Below, piece by piece: positions 40,413 to 48,895 of a stretch of 64,000 nucleotides of DNA (within the stretch, counting starts at the first letter, position 1; each line of letters opens with the position of its first letter). Made by a program: the position numbers and the translations under genes. Under the pieces are notes generated by a model. That model searched no databases, was not told the origin of the DNA, and saw only the letters and a program-made list of their open reading frames with translations. This DNA is from PBB1 sp040400875 (GTDB lineage: Bacteria > Pseudomonadota > Gammaproteobacteria > Burkholderiales > Burkholderiaceae_C): contig JBBAPK010000003.1 in assembly GCA_040400875.1 (NCBI GenBank), positions 47,799 to 111,798 of the forward strand, written 5' to 3'.

Positions 40413-41351
40413 CTATCCGATCGAAATGACGGACCGCGCGCCTTCGCGCCGTCCGATGAGATTCAGCAGATTGGTCAGGGCAGCTTCGTCGGCATCACGC
40501 GAAGCTGCTTCGCCGAGAAAGTGGAACCCTCCAGGGCCCCAGGTGCCGGTGCCGTTCACTTGCAACGCACCTTCAAGGGTGGTCAAGGTGATATTGACCA
40601 TGTCGTCCGCTTCTGGCTTGGCGCCTGCGTTCGGGGGCTGACCCTGCAGGCTCAGACGATAGCTGCCCAGCGTGTCCAGCGTCGACAGCCGCGAGGAGGC
40701 TCCCGTCAGCTCGACGTCGACCCCACCGGTCATGTGCCAGCGGCCCTGTGCCGATTCGAGAGTCAGACCCGAAGACAGCACACGCAAGGTCCCGCCAATT
40801 TGCACGGTGTTCCATGGGGTGCCCAGACCACTCAGCCAGGACCCGGGCCACTGGCCGATGGGTGCTGAGGTTGGCAGCAACTCGGCCGTCCAGCGGCCCA
40901 CGCCCGGCCTGAGCAAGACGGCAACATTGCCGCTCAGGCAGCAAGGTTGGCTGAGAACGACTTCGAGCGCGAGCCCGCGCGGACGCAGCGACCAGGCCAG
41001 CCGGCCCGGCAGCGCGCTTGCGTCGCGGCTGCCCTCGCCGCCTGTCAATACCGCCACCGCGCTGCCCGACCAGACCGTGCCACGTGCCTCGACCAGCATG
41101 AACTGCTGCCGGGTTGCGCCCGAGACGGCGCTGGCCAGCCAGGCTGCCGGTGCGAAGGCGATGGTCGAGATCAGCGCTCCCGTGACGGCACCTGCCACGC
41201 TCCAGCGCAGGCTGCTTGCACGGGCTCTGCCCCATTCGAGTTCGGCATGCGTTGAATCCACCCATCGAGATGCAGCCAGCATCGATGGCAACGCCGGCGG
41301 CTTGCGCCGCAGCGTTGGAATGCCCAGGCGGCTGACAGAAAAGCGGTTCAT
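40413..41351 (-). CDS. gspN: Type II secretion protein GspN
   Basis: 312 residues from ATG 41351; the frame stays open upstream through gspM but that part is a shadow. One N-terminal membrane segment (VAGAVTGALISTIAFAPAAW) precedes a periplasmic domain with RGTVWSGSAVAVL and LPGRLAWSLRPRGLALEV, typical of GspN, an accessory pilotin-independent component. Start and stop of gspM and gspN overlap by 4 bases (ATGA). Confidence 0.9.
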   Translation of the reverse strand: MNRFSVSRLGIPTLRRKPPALPSMLAASRWVDSTHAELEWGRARASSLRWSVAGAVTGALISTIAFAPAAWLASAVSGATRQQFMLVEARGTVWSGSAVAVLTGGEGSRDASALPGRLAWSLRPRGLALEVVLSQPCCLSGNVAVLLRPGVGRWTAELLPTSAPIGQWPGSWLSGLGTPWNTVQIGGTLRVLSSGLTLESAQGRWHMTGGVDVELTGASSRLSTLDTLGSYRLSLQGQPPNAGAKPEADDMVNITLTTLEGALQVNGTGTWGPGGFHFLGEAASRDADEAALTNLLNLIGRREGARSVISIG

Positions 41352-41887
41352 GGCGCTCCCGCGAGGCTCAAGACCACGGTGCCTGAGTAGCCCTTGGGCC
41401 CACGCGACAGTTGGGCTTGCGTGACCCGCGCACGGGCTGCGCTGCGAACCTCGGTCAACCAGCCCTGAAGATCGACTGCGGACACCTCGTCGAAGCTGCA
41501 CGTGGCGCCATCCCCCGACAGAGTGAGTTCTGCCTTGGGCCCCAGCCGCTCCGTGGTCGCAAGCAGCGCAGTGCCCGACTGCATGGCCGACACCGGAGGC
41601 ATGTTTCGCAGTTCCGCGGTTTCGGCTGCCAGGCGGCGCATGGTTTGCAACTGCGCGTCGAGCCGGTCGAGTTGCGCGGGGGCTGTGCTCAGGGTGCGCC
41701 ACGCCGGCTGAATCGCAATGAACCAGATCATGAGTGCGCCGACGCAGCAAGCTGCCACGGTGAGCGCGGTGCGCTCTCTGGGAGCCAGCGCAAGCCAGCG
41801 GGTGAACGCTTGATCTCGCAGCACCAGCCACGATGCAGGCAAGGTCAGTCCGAACCGGGCCAGTCCCTCGTTTTGCGAGGCGCTCAT
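41348..41887 (-). CDS. gspM: Type II secretion protein GspM
   Basis: 179 residues from ATG 41887 (MSASQNEGLARFG). A single membrane segment (ALTVAACCVGALMIWFIAIQ, about 48-67) is preceded by LAPRERTALT, the usual GspM pattern, and followed by a small periplasmic domain. GspM partners GspL in the inner-membrane platform. Four-base overlaps with gspL and gspN indicate translational coupling. Confidence 0.92.
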   Translation of the reverse strand: MSASQNEGLARFGLTLPASWLVLRDQAFTRWLALAPRERTALTVAACCVGALMIWFIAIQPAWRTLSTAPAQLDRLDAQLQTMRRLAAETAELRNMPPVSAMQSGTALLATTERLGPKAELTLSGDGATCSFDEVSAVDLQGWLTEVRSAARARVTQAQLSRGPKGYSGTVVLSLAGAP

Positions 41888-43131
41888 CGGGACACCTGCG
41901 GCGAGCGGCTCAAGACGACCCGCCCTTCCGATGCCTCCACCTGCCAGCCTGCGGGCTGCAAGTGGGCCCGGAACTGGTCGATCTCTGCGTCTGTCCAGCC
42001 AGCCGCTGCCAGCGTGAGACGACCGGTCTCGAAGCGCAGATTGCCGACCGGCGGCTGTCCGCCGGGCCATGCGGCGGCTGCGGCTTGCAACTGCACTTCA
42101 AGGTCCAGCTCGGTTGGCCTGCCCGCCAAGGCGCGCAGCACATCGACCTCGCGCTGCATCTGCAGCGGCGCATCGAGCACAGCCCGCACCTGGGGAAATG
42201 ACGTTTGCAGCAGCGTCACCATCGATTGCCGGCGCGTTGTCAGCTCCGCGCTTTGGTGCCACGCCCACAGGTTGAGCCCGATGACCTGCACCGCAACCAA
42301 CGCGGCCACACCGTGACGCACTGGTCGCCAGGCCGGGCTCATGCAGCGGCGTAGCAGATCACGTGCGGCTCGGGTGCCACGGTGGCGCGCGGCCATGTCG
42401 AATTGGCGCAGGTTCCACAAGGTGCGCGTGGCCTGCAATGCGCGCTCACCGCCGGTCAGCACGCTCACGGATGAGCCCAGCCAGCGCTCGGCAAAGGTGG
42501 CCACCTCAGGGTCGGCGCTCCAGCGTGTCTCGAGCGGCAGCGGCTGAGGCAGCAGCGCACGCGCCAGGCCGCCTTGCAAGCGCAGCATCACCACACCTTG
42601 CGCCTGAGCCCAGGTCAACTCGACGTCTTCTTTTGATTCGGTGTCAGCGGCCTCGCTGAAGTGGCCACGGGGCAGGTCGTCGGGCCAGGAAAGCGGCACC
42701 ACACGGTCGACGAAGACCTTGCGGCGCTCGAGCTGGCCCAGCCGCTCGGCCAGCCACGAGCGGTGAATGGCCGCCACCCAGGTGGGCTGGCCAGCAACCG
42801 CCCCTGGAGCAAGCGCGAAACAAGTGTCTTCGGCGTCTTCGAGCAAGGATTCTTCGAGCACACCCGCGAGCGCGGCGCGAAGCCGTGCCGATGGCGCCTT
42901 GGGCAGCGTGATCTGGTGCCAGGCCACGTCCGCATCGCCGACCACCGCGATCACGCTGTCAGCCTTGGGCAACAGCGTCGATGCGCATCGCCCGCGTGAC
43001 TGAATCGTGAAGCGGTCGTTCGTGAGCAGATAGTCAAACTCTTCTGCGCCCGATGCCTCGACTACGGCTGGCGCAGCACTTCGCGGCCGCAGGCGAGGGC
43101 GTGGTGGCAGACAAATGACGAGGGTCGGCAT
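41884..43131 (-). CDS. gspL: Type II secretion protein GspL
   Basis: 415 residues. The cytoplasmic actin-like domain comes first (MPTLVICLPPRPR, VAWHQITLPKAPSARLRAAL), then a membrane segment near 260-280 (GVAALVAVQVIGLNLWAW) and a periplasmic ferredoxin-like domain. GspL links the GspE ATPase to the inner-membrane platform. It is separated from gspK by 131 bases. Confidence 0.94.
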   Translation of the reverse strand: MPTLVICLPPRPRLRPRSAAPAVVEASGAEEFDYLLTNDRFTIQSRGRCASTLLPKADSVIAVVGDADVAWHQITLPKAPSARLRAALAGVLEESLLEDAEDTCFALAPGAVAGQPTWVAAIHRSWLAERLGQLERRKVFVDRVVPLSWPDDLPRGHFSEAADTESKEDVELTWAQAQGVVMLRLQGGLARALLPQPLPLETRWSADPEVATFAERWLGSSVSVLTGGERALQATRTLWNLRQFDMAARHRGTRAARDLLRRCMSPAWRPVRHGVAALVAVQVIGLNLWAWHQSAELTTRRQSMVTLLQTSFPQVRAVLDAPLQMQREVDVLRALAGRPTELDLEVQLQAAAAAWPGGQPPVGNLRFETGRLTLAAAGWTDAEIDQFRAHLQPAGWQVEASEGRVVLSRSPQVSR

Positions 43132-43262
43132 CGAGGCTCTCAGTGATCCGAAGCGAAAACTGATTCTAGTAAGGCGAGCATCGCGGATCTCCGTAAATCA
43201 AAGGCTTATCGCTGCTTGTTGTAGCCAGTTGTGAGCAGATGTGCGCCGCGTGCGGGGCTGTT

Positions 43263-44231
43263 TCATCCGCCGGGGTCTTGCATGCTGACCCGACGTCGCT
43301 GCAGGGCGACGATGTCCAGCCCGCGGCGCTCGACCAAGGAGCGCTCCTCCAGCACCCTGTCGCCCAGCCGCAGCCTGCCACGGACTTCAAAAAAATTCGA
43401 AATCACCCCGACGCGGCTTTCGTCGAGTTTCACGGTCGGGGGCACCAGATTTTGTGCCTCGGCCAGCGTCTTGAACGGCGTGCGCTGACGGGTTTGCACC
43501 AGGCGATCGGCGCCGCCAAGGTCGAGTCCTTCGACGCTCGCGGCGATGACTTCGCGCGATGCGGTGTTGAGGTTGATGGCGGTGCGCACGGGCAGGATCA
43601 CGACGTAGGGCGCGAGCCTGCGAAGGGATTCGGGGTCGACACCCAACCACGAAAGCTGGTCGATATTGCGGGGCATCAAAGGTGGCGCGCTGGGTCGCTC
43701 TGAGCTGCCCACTGGGGTCATGGCGTCACGCAGTCCGCTGGCCAAGCGTGTGGCGATGGTCGGCGCAACGCCAATCGACTCGAACAGCCGCTGGACGGAA
43801 AGCAGCTCGGCATCGATGAGTTTGCCGCTGTCGTCGCTGAGGTTGCGCAGGTTGTATCGAGATTGAGCGTCGCTGATGCCGCCCGACAGAAAGGCCTCCG
43901 GGCCGCTGTCGGTGTTGTTGCGGTCGGCCGCCAGAAAGGTCGACAGGCGCGCTTCTGCCAGCGGCGTGGCCCACGGCTCGCTGAGCGTGGTGGCTCTGCC
44001 GCTGCGGGCGTCTTCGCGCAGGATCATCCGTGCCCAGTCCAGGGCACCCGAAAGGACCCAAGCCGCCTGGGTTCGCGCCCGCTCGGCCGACTCGACCTGA
44101 ACCGCCCGCCACTGCTGCCAGACCATGCCCGAAGCCAGCGTGGCCACCAGCACCACGATCAGCATGGCGGTGAGCAGCGCCGCTCCCGATTGCGCTCGGC
44201 GACCCGATAGCTGCGACTGCTGGGTGCTCAT
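43263..44231 (-). CDS. gspK: Type II secretion minor pseudopilin GspK
   Basis: 322 residues. The prepilin-like start QSGAALLTAMLIVVLVATLA lacks the usual Glu at position +5, which is the GspK hallmark. A large globular domain follows (DAQSRYNLRNL, INLNTASREVIAA helix-hairpin-like segment). GspK sits at the pseudopilus tip with GspI and GspJ. Overlaps gspJ by 4 bases. Confidence 0.95.
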   Translation of the reverse strand: MSTQQSQLSGRRAQSGAALLTAMLIVVLVATLASGMVWQQWRAVQVESAERARTQAAWVLSGALDWARMILREDARSGRATTLSEPWATPLAEARLSTFLAADRNNTDSGPEAFLSGGISDAQSRYNLRNLSDDSGKLIDAELLSVQRLFESIGVAPTIATRLASGLRDAMTPVGSSERPSAPPLMPRNIDQLSWLGVDPESLRRLAPYVVILPVRTAINLNTASREVIAASVEGLDLGGADRLVQTRQRTPFKTLAEAQNLVPPTVKLDESRVGVISNFFEVRGRLRLGDRVLEERSLVERRGLDIVALQRRRVSMQDPGG

Positions 44232-44905
44232 GGCAACTGGGGACCCAAGGCGATGTCTCGGGTCAGCGGGCCTTCAAACCCGCCGCCCGCGAATGTGAGC
44301 ACCAGCCTGATGCCCGTGGGCAAAACCACCTTGGGTCGGCTCACAGCCGCACCGCTGGCCGGCGTGGCAACGGTCTCGACCACGTCGTTGCTGGATTGGC
44401 AGTTGGTCCATGCGTTGCCGCGGTAGCAGTACAGCTGCCATTGGGTCAGGCCACCGAGGGTTCTGACCAGGCCGGGGTCATTGCCTTGCAGCAGCTGACT
44501 GCGCATCCAGTTGTCTTGCAGGGCGGCACTGCCTGTGACCGACGGCCCGCCCCAGCGCACCCATTGGCTGATGCCTTGCTCGCCTTCGACGTTTGAAGCA
44601 ATCAACGTCCAGGAAACCAGCTGCACGCCATCGGGCGTGCGCCGGGTTAGGCGCAGCGTGGCGCCGTCGAATGTCAGCGCTGGAACCACATCGGTGTCGT
44701 GCAGTGATGCCAGATCTTGCTCCCACTGCGACAAGACCGTGGTCAGGCGCAGCGTGCGTTCGAGCCTGGCCTGACTCGCATCGCGCGTGCGCACGATGCC
44801 GTCAACACCCTGCCAGGCCATCAGCGCCAAAGTGGCCATGATGACCAGCGCCACCAGCACCTCGACCAGCGTGAAGCCGTTTTTACGGGCGGCAAGGAAG
44901 ACCAT
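44228..44905 (-). CDS. gspJ: Type II secretion minor pseudopilin GspJ
   Basis: 225 residues from ATG 44905. Type IV pilin-like N-terminus with a methylation motif NGFTLVEVLVALVIMATL (cleavage after Gly, Glu at +5). The C-terminal part has LTRRTPDGVQLVSW and YCYRGNAWT. Starts 4 bases after the gspI stop. Confidence 0.94.
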   Translation of the reverse strand: MVFLAARKNGFTLVEVLVALVIMATLALMAWQGVDGIVRTRDASQARLERTLRLTTVLSQWEQDLASLHDTDVVPALTFDGATLRLTRRTPDGVQLVSWTLIASNVEGEQGISQWVRWGGPSVTGSAALQDNWMRSQLLQGNDPGLVRTLGGLTQWQLYCYRGNAWTNCQSSNDVVETVATPASGAAVSRPKVVLPTGIRLVLTFAGGGFEGPLTRDIALGPQLP

Positions 44906-44909
44906 GGCG

Positions 44910-45305
44910 TCAGTACCGCGGCAAGACCGTGGACAAGGTGAGCATCGGCTCGCCCGCCTCATTGGCCATCACCGCATCGACCCGCCGGAAGTTCGGGTTG
45001 GGTGTGGGCTGCACCCGGAATGTCCCGCGGTAGGTTCGACCCAGCTGCTGGCAACTGAAGCTTGATTCACCCACATTCGGATAGGAGCGTGACAGCTTGA
45101 GCCCGGTCAATTGATTGTCAGCACACCACTGGGCCTCGCTGACCTCGGTGAGCCGCTGAGCGTTGTACAAAAGCGAGCCGGCCGCCTTGGCGCCCGCGCC
45201 CAGCGTCACCGCCGCGATGACCAGCGCGACGAGCACTTCGATAAGCGTGAACCCGGCCATCGCACGCAGGCCGCTGGAAACCGCCGCGGGCGAGGGCCGC
45301 TTCAT
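44910..45305 (-). CDS. gspI: Type II secretion minor pseudopilin GspI
   Basis: 131 residues. Prepilin motif AGFTLIEVLVALVIAAVTLG, then a short domain with WCADNQL as in GspI proteins. It initiates the tip complex with GspJ and GspK. Overlaps gspH by 4 bases. Confidence 0.94.
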   Translation of the reverse strand: MKRPSPAAVSSGLRAMAGFTLIEVLVALVIAAVTLGAGAKAAGSLLYNAQRLTEVSEAQWCADNQLTGLKLSRSYPNVGESSFSCQQLGRTYRGTFRVQPTPNPNFRRVDAVMANEAGEPMLTLSTVLPRY

Positions 45306-45769
45306 CGGCTGGCCGCACCCGACTCTTCATCCAATACGCCAAAGGGCCCAAGCCCATCGGTGGCCAGAGTGAGGCGGCGGTCTTCAAGGCTCAATGTGAT
45401 GCGCTGCGCGCCGATCAAGGGCTCCGGGCCCAGCACGACCGCGCCGGCGCCAATGACGCTGGCAGTCACGCCTGGGTTCAGCCAGCGGTTGGACAGGCCA
45501 GAAGATTCAGGCATGCCGACGAAGCGGAAATCGCCCGTATTGCCTTTGCCTGCAGCCTCGACGTTGGGCACCCAGTTCACCGAAAGGCCCAGAGCACGGG
45601 CCTCGGATCGGGCCGATTCCAGCAACATGGCGAGCCTCGCGCCTTCCTGCTCAAGCCGCGCTGATGCCGGATCACGCAGCGCCAGACTGACCACCGACGA
45701 TGCCAGCGCGATCAGTGCGACGACGATCAACAGTTCAATCAGCGTGAAGCCGACCTGACGCTGTCTCAC
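45302..45769 (-). CDS. gspH: Type II secretion minor pseudopilin GspH
   Basis: 155 residues if GTG 45769 is the start, placing the prepilin motif VGFTLIELLIVVALIAL after five residues. In-frame upstream starts (for example ATG 45835) would overlap gspG and give an unusually long leader. The domain (LALRDPASARLEQEGARLAM) fits GspH, the pseudopilin that bridges the tip to the GspG shaft. Confidence 0.88.
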   Translation of the reverse strand: MRQRQVGFTLIELLIVVALIALASSVVSLALRDPASARLEQEGARLAMLLESARSEARALGLSVNWVPNVEAAGKGNTGDFRFVGMPESSGLSNRWLNPGVTASVIGAGAVVLGPEPLIGAQRITLSLEDRRLTLATDGLGPFGVLDEESGAASR

Positions 45770-45782
45770 CCGCCCAAGCCGC

Positions 45783-46262
45783 TCATTGCCAGGAGCCGAT
45801 CTCGGCGTCGTTGCCTTCACCGCCTGCCACACCATCGGCGCCAAGGCTGTAGATGTCGATCTCGCCCTTGATGCCTGGGTTGGCATATTGATAAGGGCGG
45901 CCCCATGGGTCATTGGGCAGTTTGTCCAGGTAGGGCTTCCAGTTCGGAGGCGCTGATCCCACGGAGGGTCGAGCAACCAGAGACTGCAGACCTTGCTCGC
46001 CGCTCGGGAAGCGCTGGTTGTCCAGCTTGTACAGCTTGAGCGCCTGCATCAGATTGTTGACATCGGTGCGTGCCGCGGTCATGCGAGCGTCGTCGGCGCG
46101 ATTCAGCACGTTAGGAACGATCAACGCAGCCAGTACGCCGATGATCACCAGAACGACCATCAGTTCGATCAGGGTGAATCCGCCCGAACGCAGACCAGCC
46201 TTTGCTTGATCAAATGACTGCAAGAGTGTGCGTGACGAAGGCACGAAATCGGTTTTGACCAT
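45783..46262 (-). CDS. gspG: Type II secretion major pseudopilin GspG
   Basis: 159 residues. Prepilin leader of about 27 residues ending in SGG, then FTLIELMVVLVIIGVLAALI. The globular part has the calcium-site and GspG signatures ALKLYKLDNQRFPSGEQGL, NDPWGRPYQY and LGADGVAGGEGNDAEIGSW. The ATG is preceded by AAGGAA. It is the first gene of the minus-strand operon and diverges from gspC. Confidence 0.97.
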   Translation of the reverse strand: MVKTDFVPSSRTLLQSFDQAKAGLRSGGFTLIELMVVLVIIGVLAALIVPNVLNRADDARMTAARTDVNNLMQALKLYKLDNQRFPSGEQGLQSLVARPSVGSAPPNWKPYLDKLPNDPWGRPYQYANPGIKGEIDIYSLGADGVAGGEGNDAEIGSWQ

Positions 46263-46309
46263 GGCGTGTTCCTTGCCGCTGTTGGGGGCGCGCGGCGCTC
46301 TGCGAGGAT

Positions 46310-46315
46310 GATAAT
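46310..46315 (+). promoter_or_regulatory. -10-like box immediately before gspC
   Basis: GATAAT ends 6 bases before the gspC ATG at 46322, so transcription would start at or next to the A of the start codon. No ribosome site and no clear -35 are seen. Confidence 0.4.
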
Positions 46316-46321
46316 CGGGCG

Positions 46322-46936
46322 ATGTCGAGCCGATTCGCTGCTTTCATCATCTGGGCCTTAGTCGCTGCGACAGGCGTTTTTTGGGGCGCCCGCTTCTTTG
46401 TGCATTCCGCGCCTGCGCCCATGCAAGTCGCTACCGCCGACACGGGTTCTTTGACTCGCGGCGATTTGTCCAGGCTACTGGGCTCTGACCCGGCTGTTCA
46501 GGCTCCGGTTCAATCGCCAGTGATGGCCCAAGAGCTCGGTGCGCGTTTGCGTTTGACCGGGGTTGCTGCGCCGCGGCAGCATGGGGGCCCGGGCCTGGCG
46601 GTGATTTCTGTTGACGGCAACCCGCCGCGCGTTTATCGCGTGGGTGCGCTGATTGACTCGAACCTGGTTTTGCACGACGTCAGCATGCGCACGGCCACGG
46701 TGGCCATGGCTCAAAGCGGCAGCGAGCCGGCGTCCGAGGTCGTGCTGGAGATGCCGCCCTTGACCGCTGCTGCGACCGGCACCCTTGCGCCAGCCGCAGC
46801 ACCCGCAACGCATACCTACCCCGAAGCCCAGCCTGTCTCCAACGCCGATGACACGAGAGATTCGCTGTCAGACATCGCACCGCCGCCCTCGGCAGGTCAC
46901 TACCCGAAGGGCCTCAAGGGCTTGCGCGCTCGCTGA
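46322..46936 (+). CDS. gspC: Type II secretion protein GspC, N-terminal HR domain only
   Basis: 204 residues. A membrane segment (FAAFIIWALVAATGVFWGARF) is followed by an HR domain at about 90-145 (LRLTGVAAPRQHGG, GLAVISVDGNPPRVYRVG, LVLHDV), the region that binds the GspD secretin. The C-terminal 60 residues are proline/alanine-rich; the PDZ or coiled-coil domain of longer GspC proteins is absent. It is divergent from the rest of the gsp genes and converges with ilvA. Confidence 0.9.
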   Translation: MSSRFAAFIIWALVAATGVFWGARFFVHSAPAPMQVATADTGSLTRGDLSRLLGSDPAVQAPVQSPVMAQELGARLRLTGVAAPRQHGGPGLAVISVDGNPPRVYRVGALIDSNLVLHDVSMRTATVAMAQSGSEPASEVVLEMPPLTAAATGTLAPAAAPATHTYPEAQPVSNADDTRDSLSDIAPPPSAGHYPKGLKGLRAR

Positions 46937-46974
46937 AGTTTCGGTCCAGCCGTGGACCGTGTTCGCGTTGATGC

Positions 46975-48561
46975 TCAGCGCAGGAAAAGCCGGTACGCGG
47001 GGTTGTCGGTTTCATCGACGCACGGGTAGTTCAAGGTGCTCAGGAAATCCTTGAAAGCTTTCTTGTCCTGACGCGGCACTTGCATGCCGACCACGATGCG
47101 TCCGATGTCTGCGCCGGTGCTTCTGTAGTGAAACAGGCTGATGTTCCAGTCAGGGTGCAAGCTGGACAGGAATTTCATCAGCGCGCCAGGGCGCTCCGGA
47201 AAAACAAAGCGATACAGGCGCTCGTCCCGGGCCAATTCACTTCGCCCGCCCACCATGTGACGCAGGTGGAGCTTGGCCAATTCGTCGTGTGTCAGGTCGA
47301 TGGTGCGAAAGCCCTGCCGGTTGAAACTGGCTGCCAGGGTCGCTGACTCACCGCGCTGCGACGTCGCCACACCGATGAACACGTGGGCCGTTTTTTCTTC
47401 GGAGATTCTGTAGTTGAACTCTGTCACCGAACGCGGGCCGATCACTTCGCAAAAACGCTTGAAGCTGCCTCGCTCTTCGGGCAGCGTCACGGCCAGAAGA
47501 GCCTCGCGGTCTTCTCCGATATCGGCGCGCTCGGCAACAAAACGCAAGCGGTCAAAGTTCATGTTGGCACCGCACGCGATCGCCACCAGCGTGTGCCCCT
47601 TCAGTTGGTGCTTTTCGATGTATTGCTTTGCGCCAGCCACCGACAGCGCGCCCGCTGGCTCAAGAATGCTGCGGGTGTCCTGAAAAACGTCCTTGATGGC
47701 TGCGCACACAGCATCTGCGTCAACGGTGATGAAGTCATCGACCAGTTCACGAGTCAGACGGAACGTCTCCACGCCGACTTGCTTGACCGCCGTTCCGTCC
47801 GAGAACAAACCGACCTCAGCCAAGCTGACTCTTTTTCCAGCCTTGACCGAGCGGAGCATGGCGTCCGAGTCATTCATCTGCACGCCGATGACCTTGATTT
47901 CGGATCGCACGGCCTTGATGTAAGCCGCCACGCCCGAGATCAAGCCACCGCCCCCAATCGCCACAAAAACCGCGTGGATGGGATCTGGGTGTTGCCTCAG
48001 GATCTCCATGGCAATCGTGCCCTGACCCGCAATCACGTCTGGATCGTCAAACGGGTGGACAAAGGTCAGTCCGTGCTGCTGCTCCAGTTCGAGCGCGTGT
48101 GCGTGGGCATCCGAGTAGCTTTCGCCGTGAAGAATCACGGTGCCGCCGAGAGCCCTGACCGCATCGACCTTCAGATGGGGTGTGGTCACCGGCATGACGA
48201 TCATTGCCGTGCAGCCCAGCCGTTTGGCTCCAAGTGCTACACCTTGGGCGTGGTTGCCGGCTGACGCGCAGATAACGCCTCTGCCGCGCTGTTCTGGCGT
48301 CAGCTGAGCGAGCTTGTTGTAAGCGCCGCGCAACTTGAAGCTGAACACGGGTTGGCTGTCCTCGCGTTTGAGCAGCACCTGGTTGTGCACTCGCTTGCTG
48401 AGATTGCGCGCCAGTTCCAGCGAGGTCTCGATCGCCACGTCGTAAACGCGCGCAGTCAGAATCTTTCGCAGGTAGTCGTTTAACCCCAACGGCTTACCGC
48501 CTGCGACCGTTTGGCGCAACGGTGTCGGCTTTGGGGCCTTGCTTGCTTTGGGGCCAGGCAT
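46975..48561 (-). CDS. ilvA: Threonine ammonia-lyase, biosynthetic
   Basis: 528 residues. PLP enzyme that deaminates threonine to 2-oxobutanoate, the first step of isoleucine synthesis. The PLP lysine is in SFKLRGAY, with SAGNHAQGVA and the phosphate-binding GGGGLISGV. Two C-terminal ACT-like regulatory domains (about 345-520: RGSFKRFCEVIGPRSVTEF; RPGALMKFLSSLHPDWNISL) point to isoleucine/valine control. ATG 48561 has GGAGAG upstream. The leader contains a strong stem-loop and, further up, a terminator-bearing RNA candidate. Confidence 0.96.
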   Translation of the reverse strand: MPGPKASKAPKPTPLRQTVAGGKPLGLNDYLRKILTARVYDVAIETSLELARNLSKRVHNQVLLKREDSQPVFSFKLRGAYNKLAQLTPEQRGRGVICASAGNHAQGVALGAKRLGCTAMIVMPVTTPHLKVDAVRALGGTVILHGESYSDAHAHALELEQQHGLTFVHPFDDPDVIAGQGTIAMEILRQHPDPIHAVFVAIGGGGLISGVAAYIKAVRSEIKVIGVQMNDSDAMLRSVKAGKRVSLAEVGLFSDGTAVKQVGVETFRLTRELVDDFITVDADAVCAAIKDVFQDTRSILEPAGALSVAGAKQYIEKHQLKGHTLVAIACGANMNFDRLRFVAERADIGEDREALLAVTLPEERGSFKRFCEVIGPRSVTEFNYRISEEKTAHVFIGVATSQRGESATLAASFNRQGFRTIDLTHDELAKLHLRHMVGGRSELARDERLYRFVFPERPGALMKFLSSLHPDWNISLFHYRSTGADIGRIVVGMQVPRQDKKAFKDFLSTLNYPCVDETDNPAYRLFLR

Positions 48562-48585
48562 CGTCTCTCCGGGCTGCGGGGTTTC

Positions 48586-48607
48586 GCCTGCAGGCCATCC
48601 TGCAGGC
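48586..48607 (-). repeat. Stable stem-loop in the ilvA leader
   Basis: GCCTGCAGG, loop of 4, CCTGCAGGC: a 9-base perfect stem ending 15 bases before the ilvA ribosome site. CCTGCAGG occurs twice because each arm is itself palindromic. Confidence 0.6.
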
Positions 48608-48685
48608 GGTCGCGAATCTTAAGCGTTGACAGCAAGCGACGTGACGGCCGCAGCGCGCTGGGTGGCGCAGGTCAAAAACACGCAA

Positions 48686-48773
48686 TAAAAAAGCCCAAGG
48701 CATTTCTGCCTTGGGCCAAATCCACCATTTCGGAGGTGGAGGAGACAAAAGAAAAAAAGCATCAAAACAACAT
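48686..48773 (-). ncRNA. Candidate small RNA (about 90 nt) with anti-Shine-Dalgarno motifs, or terminated ilvA leader
   Basis: On the minus strand a promoter-like pair TTGCGC (48808-48803), 17 bases, TATTAT (48785-48780) precedes a transcript predicted to start near 48773. It has a U-rich 5' part, then CUCCUCCACCUCC (48744-48732), a hairpin UCCACC-N8-GGUGGA (48740-48721) and a terminator GCCCAAGGCA/UGCCUUGGGC (48716-48693 region) followed by six U. CACCUCC equals the 16S rRNA 3'-tail core, so it could pair with ribosome-binding sites. This resembles what I recall of the betaproteobacterial toxic small RNA family. No open reading frame with a ribosome site is seen. An attenuator of ilvA is the alternative. 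Confidence 0.65.
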
Positions 48774-48779
48774 GTAGGG

Positions 48780-48808
48780 ATAATACGGATTCCTTTAGAT
48801 TTGCGCAA
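48780..48808 (-). promoter_or_regulatory. Sigma-70-type promoter of the candidate small RNA
   Basis: TTGCGC and TATTAT with a 17-base spacer on the minus strand. The -10 matches 5 of 6 consensus bases, the -35 only the first three. Confidence 0.55.
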
Positions 48809-48895
48809 GCAATTTTTCTCGTGATTTTGTAGGGGCCACCCAGCTCGTTCGCCCCGTAGACAATCCACTGTCAAGTACTTTCATGGGGTGGTTGT

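Noticed and set aside
41352..41831. N-terminal extension of gspN
   Set aside because: The extra 160 residues are a shadow of gspM. The ATG at 41351 overlapping the gspM stop gives a normal GspN.
41888..42070. N-terminal extension of gspM
   Set aside because: It lies entirely over gspL and has arginine-rich shadow composition; ATG 41887 gives the usual GspM start.
46942..46959. Hairpin CGGTCCA/TGGACCG between gspC and ilvA as terminator
   Set aside because: No T-run follows on either strand. A similar CGGTCC/GGACCG at about 53890 lies in the lptM coding region, so the recurrence is probably chance.
48732..48776. Purine-rich GGAGGTGGAGGAG on the plus strand as a strong ribosome-binding site
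   Set aside because: The next ATG (48771) is followed at once by TAG; no plus-strand gene fits. The minus-strand reading as an RNA is more coherent.
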